Shown here piece by piece: positions 26,101-35,143 of a stretch of 64,000 nucleotides of DNA (position 1 is the first letter of the stretch; each line of letters starts with the position of its first letter). This DNA is from Anagrus nilaparvatae (taxonomy: Eukaryota; Arthropoda; Insecta; Hymenoptera; Mymaridae). A program made the position numbers and the translations under genes. Under the pieces are notes generated by a model that was not told the DNA's origin, ran no database searches, and saw only the letters and a list, made by a program, of their open reading frames with translations. The stretch lies in contig JAKSXM010000007.1 of NCBI GenBank assembly GCA_022575985.1, forward strand, positions 13,456,501-13,520,500, in the 5' to 3' direction.

Positions 26101-29100
26101 AGTGTATTTTTATTTTTTTTTTTTTTAGTAATTTTTTCTTTTTTTAAATATAGGTCATTCAAGGTAAATTTAATTTTTTTTAAAGGTTTTCTATTATAGG
26201 CTCAAGCTTTAAACTTTTACTATTGATTATTATTTCACACGCTTTTTCCTTAATTGTTCTTTATAATTATTTAAAAGAAATAATTTTTTTCTTTTTAATT
26301 ATTATAATTTGTTTACATGTTATTTATACTTGCAAAAAAAACAGTGTTTATTTTTTTTTTTTTATTTATTTATAGATTGCAAAGGTATAAAAAATTTTTT
26401 ACCTACTTGGTGATTCGGCCCTACGGTACCTTGAGATTACAAAAATAAATTTCTATATTAAAAAAAATTGTTCTTTTTTTTAATTTTGTTGAGTTTTATG
26501 CAATTGGCTGCAGTTTAAACGAAGAAAAAAATTCCTTGCGCTAAAACTAGATTTTTTTTTTCAGTGCGTTAAAAGCTTTTTAAATATATTAAATATATAA
26601 AGTCATAATTTTTAAATATTAAAAAAGTATCTCAATGCTAAAAGTTTTTTAACATTTTAAAATTAAAAATAACTTAAATAACCGTATTTATTTAAATAAT
26701 TCAAATAACATAAAAAATATTTCTTGTAACAAAAGAAAGACTTTTCTTTCAAAAGTTTATACTTACTTTTTCTTTACATTTCTTTTTTAAAATATTTTGT
26801 AAAATAAGTAAAGAAAAAAGAAATTTTTATTTTATTTTTATATACTGAAGAAAATTCCTGTCCAAATTGACTGTCCATTGTTTATACCCTAACAAAAATA
26901 ACCGGCCGGTTTTGGCTGGTTTTGGCTGGTTTAAGCTGGTTTCACCTGATTTCATCTGGAATCAATGAGTTTTAACCTGAAAAATAGTTTTAGTTGTTAA
27001 AAAAAGAAAATTTCCGGGAAAATAAAGAAAATTCAATACTGATAAACTTTATAACATTATTTTAACCAATAAACGTCTAAAATGAAAATTTATTGGTAAT
27101 AAACCTGGGGGTTTTCGAGATCAAGAAAAACGTTTTTATGGGTAAAAATTTTCATATTTTCACCCCCAGAATATTTTCCGATTTTCCAAGATGGCGGACG
27201 AATAAACTTATAAAAATAAACTTTATACCTTACCAGGGGGTTTTCGAGGTCGAGAAAAACGTTTTTATGAGTGAAAATTTTCATATTTTCACTCCAGCTT
27301 ATTTTCCGATTTTCCAAGAACGCGGACCAATAAACATCCTAAAAATAAACTTTATACATTACCAGGGGGTTTTCGAGGTCGAAAAATACGTTTTTATGAG
27401 TGAAAATTTTCATATTTTCCGATTTTCCAAGATTATGGACCAATAAACATCCTAAAAATAAACTTTATACATTACCAGGCGGTTTTCGAGATCGAGAAAA
27501 ACGTTTTTATGAGTAAAAATATTCATATTTTCTGATTTTCCAAGATGTCGGAACAATAAAAAACCCTCTGGTAAGGTATAAAGTTCCTTTTTGGATTTTT
27601 ATTAGTCCGCCATCTTGGAAAATCGGAAAATATGCTGGGATGAAAATATGAAAATTTTCACTCATGAAAACGATTTTCTTGGCCTGGAAAACCTCCTGGT
27701 AAGGTATAGAGTTCCTTTTTGGATGTTTATTGGTCCTCCATCTTGGAAAATCGGAAAATTTGAAAATTTTCACTCATAAAAACGTTTTTCTCAACCTCGA
27801 AAACCCCCTGGTAATGTATAAAGTTCTTTTTTGGATGTTCATTGGTCCTCGATATTGGAAAATCGGAAAGTTTGAAAAGTTTCACTCATAAAAACGTTTT
27901 TCTCAACCTAGAAAATCCCCTGGTAATGTATAAAGTTTATTTTTGGGATGTTAATTGATCCGCCATCTTGGAAAATCGGAAAATATGCTGCGGTGAATAT
28001 ATGAAAATTTTCACTCATAAAAACGTTTTTCTCGACCTCGAAAACCCCCAGGTAATGTATAAAGTTTCTTTTTGTATGTTTTTTGGTTCGCCATCTTGGA
28101 AAATCGGAAAATATGCTTGGGGTGAAAATATGAAAATTTTCACCCATAAAAACGTTTTTCTCGAACTCGAAAACGCCCTGGTAATAATGTATAAATTTTC
28201 ACGTTTATTGGTTAAAAGAATGTTATAAAGTTTATCAGGATTGAATTTTCTTTATTTTCTCGGAAATTTTCTTCTTTTAACATCTGAAACTATTTTTCTG
28301 GTTAAAACTCATTGACTCCAGATGAAATCAGGTGATACCAGCTGAAACCGGCCGGTTATTTTTGTTAGGGTATGAAAACATTTAAAAATAATTTTTAACT
28401 TAAAATTATTATTATCTAAAATTTTTATTTTTGATATAAAACCTTTGGTTATTGTTAGCAAAGTAGTTTTTTAACGTGGAACATTTTTATAGTTAGGGGT
28501 ACCCTGGGAATCCGAAAATCAAGGAGGTGGTGGTCAAATATTTCCGATTTAGGGGGCAGGTAAAATAGGAATTAAATAATTTCAGTTTCTGGGCTTAAAA
28601 TAATCCGGGTTTAAGGACTGGAATTAGTCCTATCTGGATTAAAAAATCAAAAAATTTTTTTTTTAGAATGAAAAGAGCCCTTTAGTTGCTGTTTTCGGGG
28701 AAAAAAATGACATCCACATTTACGGTGAAAGTTTCTTCTTTGATTAGGGGTGTACGATTATCTGGATTTTTGGATATGCCCAAAAGTTCGATTTTTTTTT
28801 TCGGGTCGCGTGGGGTTATTTTTTGGGTAAACCCAAAATGTATCATAGTTCTGAAGGTTTTACGATTCTGTGAATATCTTTTTTTTATTTTTCGTTTTTG
28901 CCTAAAAAAGAGGAGGAATAGTAAAAAAAAACATACCCATATTAAAAAAATATAAATTTCTTACCTATAATTAACGAAAAACCTCGCCAAAAAATGTTTA
29001 TAGAATCTTATAACTAAAAGTATTGAGTGCGCCATATAACATTGCGTTTATACAAGACCCTGAGCCAATCGTAGTAAAATAACTGAAGATTTTTTACATG

Positions 29101-29932
29101 AATGAAATTCAAGCTATAACTGCGAATCGGCTCACAATCTTGTAGTAATAGCGCTCTACTCTGGGCCACGACTAAGTATCCTAAAAAACTATGCTTCTTG
29201 TAATTATTTATACCATGGAAAGATAATTTTAATTGTGAGAAAAATTTTATAGAAGAATTATATAAAAATTTAATAATTAATAATTAATTAATTTAATAAT
29301 TTAAAAATTTTATATTACCTAAAGCTCATATTTTATTTTGCTGTTTCTTCTTAAATTAAAAATTTATTTTCTAATCTTGAATAATATAATTTTGAATTAA
29401 GTGTCAACCTAATATATACCTTAAAACACGAACTTAAAAGCATTACTATAGTTAAGAAATTTTCTCTTCTATATAATTTCATACAATGTAATTAAAAGTT
29501 ATACTTCAACGTAAAAAGAAAAAGTCAAAAGAAAAAAAAAATTAAAAATAAAAGAAAAAAATAAATAAAAAAAAAGTTACATAACCGAGTAAATAATAAA
29601 TTACAACTATTAATATAAAAAAATAAAAATCAAAACATTAACCAAAAAAAAAAACTTTTTTTATTATTTTCAGATACCAAACAGCAAATAGAGTAAAACT
29701 TTCATCAGAATTAGAAAATTTATGGACATGTAATAACAACAATAATTATTTAAAATATTGTTCATTAAATTATTATTGTTCAATTAAATATTTAGATTTA
29801 AAATTATTTAATGATTGTAAATATAATCAATCATATTATAATCAAGGTACTAAAAATTTTATAAAAATTACATTATTTATTAATTCAATACTGTTAATGA
29901 CATTTACAAATTATTATTTTATTTTCTTATAG
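12319..29932 (+). CDS. Acid sphingomyelinase-like phosphodiesterase (SMPDL3 type), nine exons
   Basis: Exons: 12319-12376, 12454-12516, 13761-13926, 19835-20043, 20108-20313, 22604-22784, 22849-22958, 23904-24079, 29674-29932. All junctions are GT-AG, phases agree, and the sum is 1428 nt, encoding 475 residues plus stop, close to the family's usual 450-460. The start begins a signal peptide (MIGDYVFLLLWLCTANG) immediately before FFWHISDVHYDPNY, the metal-binding DxH motif. Next come FIIFTGD (GD motif), WRNILPNEALITFREYGYYT, IISLNTNLW, IIGHTPPG (conserved His), GQFFGHLHTDS (GHxH), ITPSITPYNPRGPNNPG and the Cys-rich C-terminal domain. The tail (IKITLFINSILLMTF..) is hydrophobic, suggesting a GPI or membrane anchor as in SMPDL3B (inference). 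Family members are secreted or anchored zinc phosphodiesterases acting on nucleotides or sphingolipid-type substrates. Oddity: the GNH(D/E) block reads GHTE, so activity may be altered or lost. Introns 3, 5 and 8 are inflated by repeats. Confidence 0.9.
14142..14182. repeat. TA dinucleotide microsatellite
   Basis: About 20 uninterrupted TA units lie within intron 3 of the SMPDL3-type gene. Shorter TA runs occur at about 19620-19636 and 22464-22484, also in its introns. Confidence 0.9.
15297..15330 (-). other. Hammerhead-like stem-loop motif (degenerate)
   Basis: Read on the - strand it is TTTGATAAGGAGT, a short loop, then ACTCGAAATGTC: a 4-5 bp stem followed by CGAAA. It resembles the motifs in fold-back arms at 20.4-21.5 kb and 42.3-42.6 kb. 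Only the GAAA side is canonical, so this is a related but degenerate copy. Confidence 0.35.
15837..16319. mobile_element. TTAA-flanked fold-back MITE with internal duplication
   Basis: The termini are GAGTCCTACACCCG and CGGGTGTAGGACTC, each adjoined outside by TTAA (15833-15836, 16320-16323). The arms run inward for about 190 bp and pair almost throughout, including the segment with CTCGCATTCTTTATTCAATT and its inverse. The apex-proximal segment of the left arm (starting AAAATTTTGGCATAAACACT) is tandemly duplicated with a period of 88 bp (15957-16044, then 16045-16131). There is no coding capacity. It lies in intron 3 of the SMPDL3-type gene. Confidence 0.85.
16417..17254 (-). pseudogene. Penelope-like element fragment (linker and GIY-YIG endonuclease)
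   Basis: Reading down from 17254, the frame gives RAYLFKKRLNTIKYRNNAS..KVCISFLGRIYDISRILRKF, the linker after the RT. A frameshift near 16985 then leads to FPKEIQTNVVYRFNCKDCDVSYVGTSKSE..IRICEHQKG, the GIY-YIG signature, and HEFNFKDFELLDIEPFFHKRSVSEIFHIK, the conserved C-terminal block (pattern ..I.D.E..Y.KR..SEM.HI). It ends near 16417 in a tyrosine- and asparagine-rich tail. The frame break and the absence of the RT palm show it is a dead 3' fragment. It sits inside intron 3 of the SMPDL3-type gene, antisense to it. Confidence 0.8.
17270..17660. repeat. Two short tandem arrays
   Basis: The word TCTCAATTTCAA or TCTCAATTTCAATCTCAATA repeats at about 17272-17302. The 7-mer AAATATC repeats about six times at 17618-17657. 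The DNA between them is plain AT-rich intron sequence. Confidence 0.75.
20357..20805. mobile_element. Fold-back element with long inverted repeats
   Basis: The left arm, starting TTTAAAAAGGTAAATAAAGT, pairs for about 160 bp with the right arm ending ACTTTATTTACCTTTTTAAA. Both arms carry a stem-loop of the type TTGATAA..stem..CGACGAAACGT (left on the - strand at about 20424-20456, right on the + strand at about 20706-20736). No coding frame is present. The spacer of about 130 bp is AT-rich. Confidence 0.75.
20847..21593. mobile_element. Terminal-inverted-repeat element, about 750 bp
   Basis: The left end AAAGGAATAAATAATT..GATTTTTA..GACGTTTCGC.GTTTCAT matches the inverse of the right end (ATGAAACAGCGAAACGTC..AATTATTTATTCCTTT) over about 70 bp. 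The interior is non-coding. The terminal word (AGCGAAACGTC, 21535-21545) is the same GAAACGTC motif as in the neighbouring fold-back. Confidence 0.7.
23030..23730. other. Intron 7 sequence without recognised features
   Basis: A segment near 23098-23200 (GTATTTCCCGGCAGCTGCAA..CTCGCCACTAAAGAAACA..ACGACCCTTGCTCATAAATAA) resembles the palindromic repeat at 52587-52700 and is probably a diverged copy. Nothing else stands out. Confidence 0.4.
26885..28372. mobile_element. 1.5-kb fold-back element built from mirrored tandem repeats
   Basis: The ends are TACCCTAACAAAAATAACCG and CGGTTATTTTTGTTAGGGTA, and the arms match for roughly 200 bp (CCGGCCGG, TGGTTTCACCTGATTTCATC and their inverses). Inside are about four units in + orientation (GGGGGTTTTCGAG at about 27108, 27236, 27364; a variant at 27480) and about six in the opposite orientation (CTCGAAAACCCCCTGG type at about 27560, 27690, 27800, 27912, 28045, 28172). 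Units are about 110-133 bp and each holds GAAAATTTTCATATTTTC and TTTTCCGATTTTCCAAGATG. A TA dinucleotide adjoins both ends. The open frames over it on both strands only translate the repeat. It lies in intron 8 of the SMPDL3-type gene. Confidence 0.85.
28486..28640 (+). repeat. G-rich repeat fragment
   Basis: The stretch GGAGGTGGTGGTCAAATATT..GATTTAGGGGGCAGGTAAAAT..GGGCTTAAAATAATCCGGGT is related in wording to the G-tract family at 8301-8680 ('gggcttagaat', 'ggggtaaa'). It is probably a diverged fragment in the last intron. Confidence 0.35.
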
Positions 29933-29939
29933 TTTTATA

Positions 29940-31690
29940 TATAAAAATATATATATATTTTATAAAAAGTTAAAAAATATTTGTAATTTATGATATTAAA
30001 AAAATAAATCTTTTTTTTTTTTTTATTATAGGTATACATTTTATTGAAAGTAAATAATAGTAAATTTTTATTTTTTTTAATTAAAAATAAAAGTACATCA
30101 AGGAATATATAAATTTTAATTAATTATAAAATGAGTACTAAATGATGTGTGTGTATAATAAACATGATAATGTAAATATTCTCTATCTAAATCAATTTAT
30201 TCAGATATATAAATTAAATTCTATATATAAATGTGAATATTAATGTGTATAGACCACAATATAAATATATATTTTTAATTTTAGGTTTAAAAAATTTATA
30301 TATTAATTTTGTTATATGTATAAAAATGTATAAAATTTATTGATTAATTTTTTTTTAAGGGGGTGGTAGGTATGATGCTCTTTTAAAAAATTTTGTGAAA
30401 GAGTATCAAGTCTACCACCCCTTAAATTTGTATATATTTTATTATTGAATAAAATACTGAAATAAAAAAAAATTATTTTTATCTATAAAAAAATAAACAA
30501 AAGTTTTTAATTTATTTAAATTAGAATTAAATTCATAATAAAACTTTAATGTATAAATAAAATTTTCGATAAAAGAGAGAAGAAACTTTTATAAAATAAA
30601 TAAATCAAGTTGCCATCACATATGCTTTAAGCAATATATATCATTAGAAAATTTATAGTATATAGATAAATAAGTGTTTGTGTTTGAAAATTAAAGTAAT
30701 TTTCAAATATTTCTAACTACTATACAAAATTTTATAACGAAACAAGTTTACATATTGTTTAGTTAATTTTATTTATATTAGTCAAAAGTCAAATAGAGTT
30801 ATTCAATTAAAGTTATTTTTTACTCCAAGGGTATTTAAAGTTAACTTTTTTTGTTTTTTTTAGAAAAGTTTTCTAAATAAGCTTTAAAAAAGTTGTGTGT
30901 TAATAAAACTTACAAGAGAGTTAAATATTTAAGCTTTATGTGATCAAAAATTAAAATTACTGGTTACGTAAATAATTTAATAGATTCTGTACGGAATTAT
31001 TGTGAAATATTTATGTTTAATATTTCAAATTTATAATCTATAGGAACTATTATTATTTTATAGTCAATGTACAAAGCAATAATCTGCAGTCAAAGACTCG
31101 GCCGTTCAAAGGTAAGTTTTTTTTAACTCGTTGATTTCGAATTTCATGAAAATCCGTGCCACAAAACATTTTGACCTCTTTTGATATGTATCTTGCATAT
31201 TTAAATTCTACAAGATGCGAGAAAACTAATTTCACCCTTCACAAATTTTCTTGAACTTGGAATGAAAGTTATTCTAATTATATTTTACCTCCAAGCTTTA
31301 TAAAAGTTATATATACTATCAATCCCAAGAGTTTACTTGTGCAAGCTACATTTAAAAATTACAAAAATAGCCAAAAGAATTTTTTAAAGCCTTAAATGAG
31401 AATCAAAGGTAAACAAAGAAGCATGAGAAAAATTTGGTTGATGAAAGTTGTTTTTAATTGCAGCGATATTGAAATAATCAATGTGAAAAATAATTTTTGT
31501 ATACTACGGATGTATGGGAAAAAATATAAAATCTTTTTAACTTTACAAATTAATGAGAAATCGGTAAAACTTAAAATATTTTTTTTGAACCCATTAGCGC
31601 CTAGGCAGCCAAAACGTGCCAATTGATTAATACCGGCTTAGATTTTCATTAAAAATTAAATTTTAAAATTGTTTTAAGACTTAAAACTCA
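29940..31690. other. Region downstream of the SMPDL3-type gene, no gene seen
   Basis: The sequence after the stop is AT-rich with possible poly(A) signals (AATAAA at 30002-30007). The two overlapping small frames at 31392-31626 on opposite strands have no recognisable domain. Confidence 0.5.
30355..30425. repeat. Small TTAA-ended hairpin
   Basis: TTAAGGGGGTGGTAGG..ATGCTCTTT (30355-30383) pairs with AAAGAGTATCAAG..CTACCACCCCTTAA (30398-30425) around a 14-nt loop, with a few mismatches. The ends are TTAA. It could be a minimal TTAA-type fold-back, or a hairpin in the 3' transcribed flank of the upstream gene. Confidence 0.6.
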
Positions 31691-31724
31691 TGGGGAATTC
31701 AATTTTAGAATCATTTTTTACCAA

Positions 31725-32636
31725 AAAACCCTCAGAAAATGTCTACAAGGGGCGGAAACTTAAAAAACAAGCGATTTTAGCACTGTTTTGCTGCCAAAAC
31801 GTGCCACTTTGACGTAATTCTTTAAGTTAGTAAAATAAATAAAATAAATAAAATACTTTACTCTTTTCCTTCTTTAACTCTTCTTCTTTACTTCTCTCTT
31901 CTTTCTTTACTATTCGTAAAATATTATGTTTTTTTTCTGTTAATTTGTACCCCGGGGTTTTCGGGGTTGCTAATTTCAAATATGAACGCAAAAAAATCAT
32001 AAAGTTTCATCTAGGGGTAGAAAATTCAGGTAAAAGGGGTAAAAAATCTATTTTTATAAAAAGCTTTATTTTTACTTGAAAAACTGTATCAGGGGGTTCT
32101 CGAGGTTGCTGATTTCAAATATGAACTCCGAAATATGCTTTACTTTATCTAGGGATGAAAAATTGGAATAAAAAACGGTAAAAATCAAAAAATAAAAATC
32201 TAATCGAAAAGTCCCCGGTATAGTTTTTCAAGTAAAAATAAAGCCTATTATAAAAATTGATTTTCACCCCTTTCCACCCCAGTTTCCCACCCCTAAATGA
32301 AGTTTTAGCATTTTTCGGAGTTCATATGTGTAATTAGTAACCTCGAAAACCCCCCGATACAGTTTTTCAAGTAAAAATAAAGCTTTTTATAAAAATCGAT
32401 TTTTCATCTCTTATCACCACAATTTTCCACCCCTAGATGAAGCTTTATGATTTTTTTTAGTTAATCTTTGAAATTAGCAACCTCGAGAACCCTTGGGTAC
32501 TAATTAAAAGAAAAAAAAATATTACGAGTAATAAAGACTTACGTCAAAGTAGCACGTTTTGGCCGCAAAACAGGGCTAAAATCGCTTGTTTTAAACCTTA
32601 AGTTTCCGTCTTTTGTAGACATTTTCTGAGGGTTTA
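31725..32636. mobile_element. Fold-back element with mirrored internal modules
   Basis: The left arm AACCCTCAGAAAATGTCTAC..GCGATTTTAGC..CAAAACGTGC.ACTTTGACGTAA pairs with the right arm TTACGTCAAAGT..GCACGTTTTGG..GTAGACATTTTCTGAGGGTT. Within it, a module containing ATCAGGGGGTTCTCGAGGTT and CAAATATGAACTCCGA on the left is mirrored by CTCGAAAACCCCCCGATAC and TCGGAGTTCATATG on the right. The word GGGGGTT(C/T)TCGAGGT is also the core of the units at 26885-28372, so the two elements may be related. A pyrimidine-rich run (31858-31912) lies between arm and modules. No coding frame. Confidence 0.75.
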
Positions 32637-32856
32637 AAACATTTTAGTAGTAAAAAGTTTTTAGCAAGGTTTCTAAAAGATTTCTACAACATTTTCAAAA
32701 CCTTTTTTCTGATTTTTACCGATTTTAATTTATAAATCGGCAAACTACATTAACCTATTGGTAAAATTTTTTCAGAAAATTATTTTATTACCTGAAGTAA
32801 CATATTCCAGCCAGTATTTTCCTCTAAGGTCAATTTAGGAAATAAGAAACACCCTA

Positions 32857-33746
32857 GGGTAGAGATACACATTTTAGTTGGTTAAATGCGCGACCAACAA
32901 CTGCAAACGTTTCTTCTGCTGTTTTTAGAAGCGTGCGTATTCCCTCGACCGAGTTTCTTAGAAATGCCATATCATCCGCATAAGTTATAACTTATGATAA
33001 TTTATAAATTGGTAATATTTTAGTTGCCTAATTTCTAAACTTGACCTGTTCTTTAGACAGACCTCAAAACATATTCAAAAATCAGATTAAATATTATGGA
33101 ACTAAGTGGATATGCCTGCCTGACCCCTAAAAAGAATACAAATCTGATAAGTATACCCCGCGGTAGTTCTTACTTGTGTGGTTAAATTGTCGTACAGTGA
33201 CTTTATAATCCGTTTGGTTCTGCCCCGAAGTCCATGTGCCTCAAGGGCCTTGTGGATTTAGTTATGGGGGGGGGGCGGATGTGAAAGCATTAGGGAGCAT
33301 TCAGACGAGAAAAAATTTAGAACCCCCACCTTCGATATTTACCCCCTCTCGTCCCATTCTTGCATGTTAAATAATAAAAAGTGGGAGCAAATTTTGGAGG
33401 TGGTGGTTAAAATTTTTTTCTCGTCTGAATGCTCCCTTAGTTAAATCTAACCATGCTATGACAACGTCCTTCTTGCTCTTTTTTGCATCACGAATTTGTG
33501 CTTGTAGCAACTTTCGTAATTTAGAAAGCCCTTCTGCGATGCTCTAAGCCGTTCATTAGTGACTGCGCAAGATGTAATCTGGCCAGTTATAAAGGCAGCG
33601 TAAAGCTTTGGGGTGGTGTCTCCCATTGATATAGGCCTCCAGTTTCGTAAGTCTATCTTTTCACTTTTTTTATTTAAAAGGGCAGTATTTGTATTTATAT
33701 CGTGCATTCTCGTAAAGTGTTCATCTATTGAGTAAAAACAATTCAA
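32857..33746 (-). pseudogene. R2-clade-like non-LTR retrotransposon relic, internally deleted
   Basis: From the 5' side (33746 downwards) the frame reads EHFTRMHDINTN, matching part of the zinc-finger region of the longer copy (RHFARIHNINTT). It then jumps directly to ALLNKKSEKIDLRNWRPISM and GDTTPKLYAAFITGQITSCA, the start of the RT. Later fragments match the longer copy, ending in TYADDMAFLRNSVEGIRTLL (YADD at 32971-32982) and KCVSLP before a stop. About 1.9 kb present in the longer copy is missing at the junction near 33680. Frame breaks and an inserted MITE (33293-33436) show it is dead. These elements encode zinc fingers, RT and endonuclease in one frame (family knowledge). Confidence 0.8.
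33293..33436. mobile_element. 144-bp fold-back MITE nested in the R2-like relic
   Basis: The ends are GGGAGCATTCAGACGAGAAA and TTTCTCGTCTGAATGCTCCC. TTA adjoins both sides (33290-33292, 33437-33439). The longer R2-like copy has GCATTGGTTAAGTC at the same place without the insert, so a TTA was duplicated. A 3-bp T(A/T)A-type duplication and GGG ends suit the PIF/Harbinger superfamily (family knowledge, inference). Confidence 0.8.
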
Positions 33747-34522
33747 AATAATTTTGCAATCATCAAAGTCTTTGTAAAAATCTAGTCAGCTGATTCGAAA
33801 ATCTGTAAAATAATAAATTAATTTTTTGAACTGGATTAGGTATGCCTTACAATTAAGGTATAGTAGGATTAGGTTTAATATCCATAGGATCGCAGGTGGC
33901 CAGAATCTCAGGAAGCCAAGGCTCTGCGCATTGAATTGTATGCATTCAAAATATTATGAAGTTTATAACAAAGTTTGGGAAAATCTATTAGGCCACATTT
34001 TTAAAAAGTTAATTTTAATTTTAATTTGCTTTTAAAAATAAGCAATATGGAGGAAGTAAAGCTATATAACTAGCAATGTAATAAAAAAATTAAAATAAAA
34101 ATTAATACAGTTGATATAGACAGTATAGTAGACGGAAGCTTGATAAAAAATTAGATAACAAGTCATGTAAGGCTTTAAAAATATATTAATAACATAAATT
34201 TATCATATCTTTTAACTTATAAAAAGTTTTAAAATATAAAATACATAAACAAAAAAATAAAATTAATTTAAATCAAACCAAATTCATGGAATTTATTGTA
34301 TATCAGCCAACTGATAAAATTGTAATGTTGATTTTTTTTTTTTAATACTTGGACTTTGATGAGTTAATAATTAAATTTTTTTCTTATAATAATTATGACG
34401 TTAAAAATTAGAAAATATAAAATCTGTTATTTATTTAAATATTTTTACACAATTCCACAATGTACAGCTTTCAATCAAGTAATAATATATTATTTGTAAA
34501 AATTAATTTACAAAATTTAAAA

Positions 34523-35143
34523 TTAAGCTGAATCAGATCCAGTATACAACAACCCATATTGATATCCAAGGCATTTTATCCAATTTATAATTGGAAGTCC
34601 ATTCTGTTTGGCTGTATTAATAACTCGCTTTGTTTCCGAGGAATTCAAAAAAGTAGAAAATATCTGCTTAGCTTCTTCGCTGTGTAACCGTAAAACGTAA
34701 TTTTTGTATACTTCTGAAGTTTGCATTTTTTTATAATATAACTTGTGTATCTTTTCTTCTGGTAAAATTTCTATTAATTCATTAATCATATCAACTGCTC
34801 TATCAGATTCACTAGAATTGATAATGTCTAATTTTATGTCATTTTTTAAAGATAAGCTATCAAGTTCCAAGAATTTCATTAAATTTACACATTCTGAATT
34901 TTTTTCAATTGTTTTTAAAAGATTTGCAAATTCATTTGACTTGAAATAATCTAATAGCCTTTTATATTCGACTGAATAATTCTGAAAAACTACGAATCGA
35001 AATTTTTTTTGAAATTCAGAATCCGATTTTAGCAAGTGATCAAAATCATATAATTCTTTATTGAGTTCTGAATTTTCTATGTGAATAGTCAATGAACAAA
35101 TAACTAATGTGGAAATTACAGATATTTGAAGAAAACATTTCAT
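34523..35143 (-). CDS. Secreted insect-allergen-repeat protein (G12 / microvillar type)
   Basis: This is an intact single-exon frame of 206 residues starting with a clear signal peptide (MKCFLQISVISTLVICSLTI). The mature part follows the insect allergen-related repeat fold: a first half around residues 30-95 (YDFDHLLKSDSEFQKKFRF, YKRLLDYFKSNEFANLLKTI) and a second half around 115-195 (AVDMINELIEILPEEKIHKL, YYKKMQTSEVYKNYVLRLHS, EEAKQIFSTFLNSSETKRVI). Homologues include Bla g 1 repeats, midgut microvillar proteins and mosquito G12. They are gut-secreted helical lipid-binding proteins, and in pierid butterflies the nitrile-specifier protein belongs to the group (family knowledge). A TTTTTTAG acceptor-like string lies 5 nt before the ATG, so a 5'-UTR intron is possible. 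A broken paralogue lies head to head at 37.85 kb. The exact role here is unknown. Confidence 0.85.
   Translation of the reverse strand: MKCFLQISVISTLVICSLTIHIENSELNKELYDFDHLLKSDSEFQKKFRFVVFQNYSVEYKRLLDYFKSNEFANLLKTIEKNSECVNLMKFLELDSLSLKNDIKLDIINSSESDRAVDMINELIEILPEEKIHKLYYKKMQTSEVYKNYVLRLHSEEAKQIFSTFLNSSETKRVINTAKQNGLPIINWIKCLGYQYGLLYTGSDSA

Noticed and set aside
27090..28228. Open frames on both strands with repeated FHIFTP..FPIFQ-type peptides
   Set aside because: They translate the approximately 126-bp repeat unit of the fold-back, appear in both orientations, and show no start or domain logic; the DNA repeat explains them.
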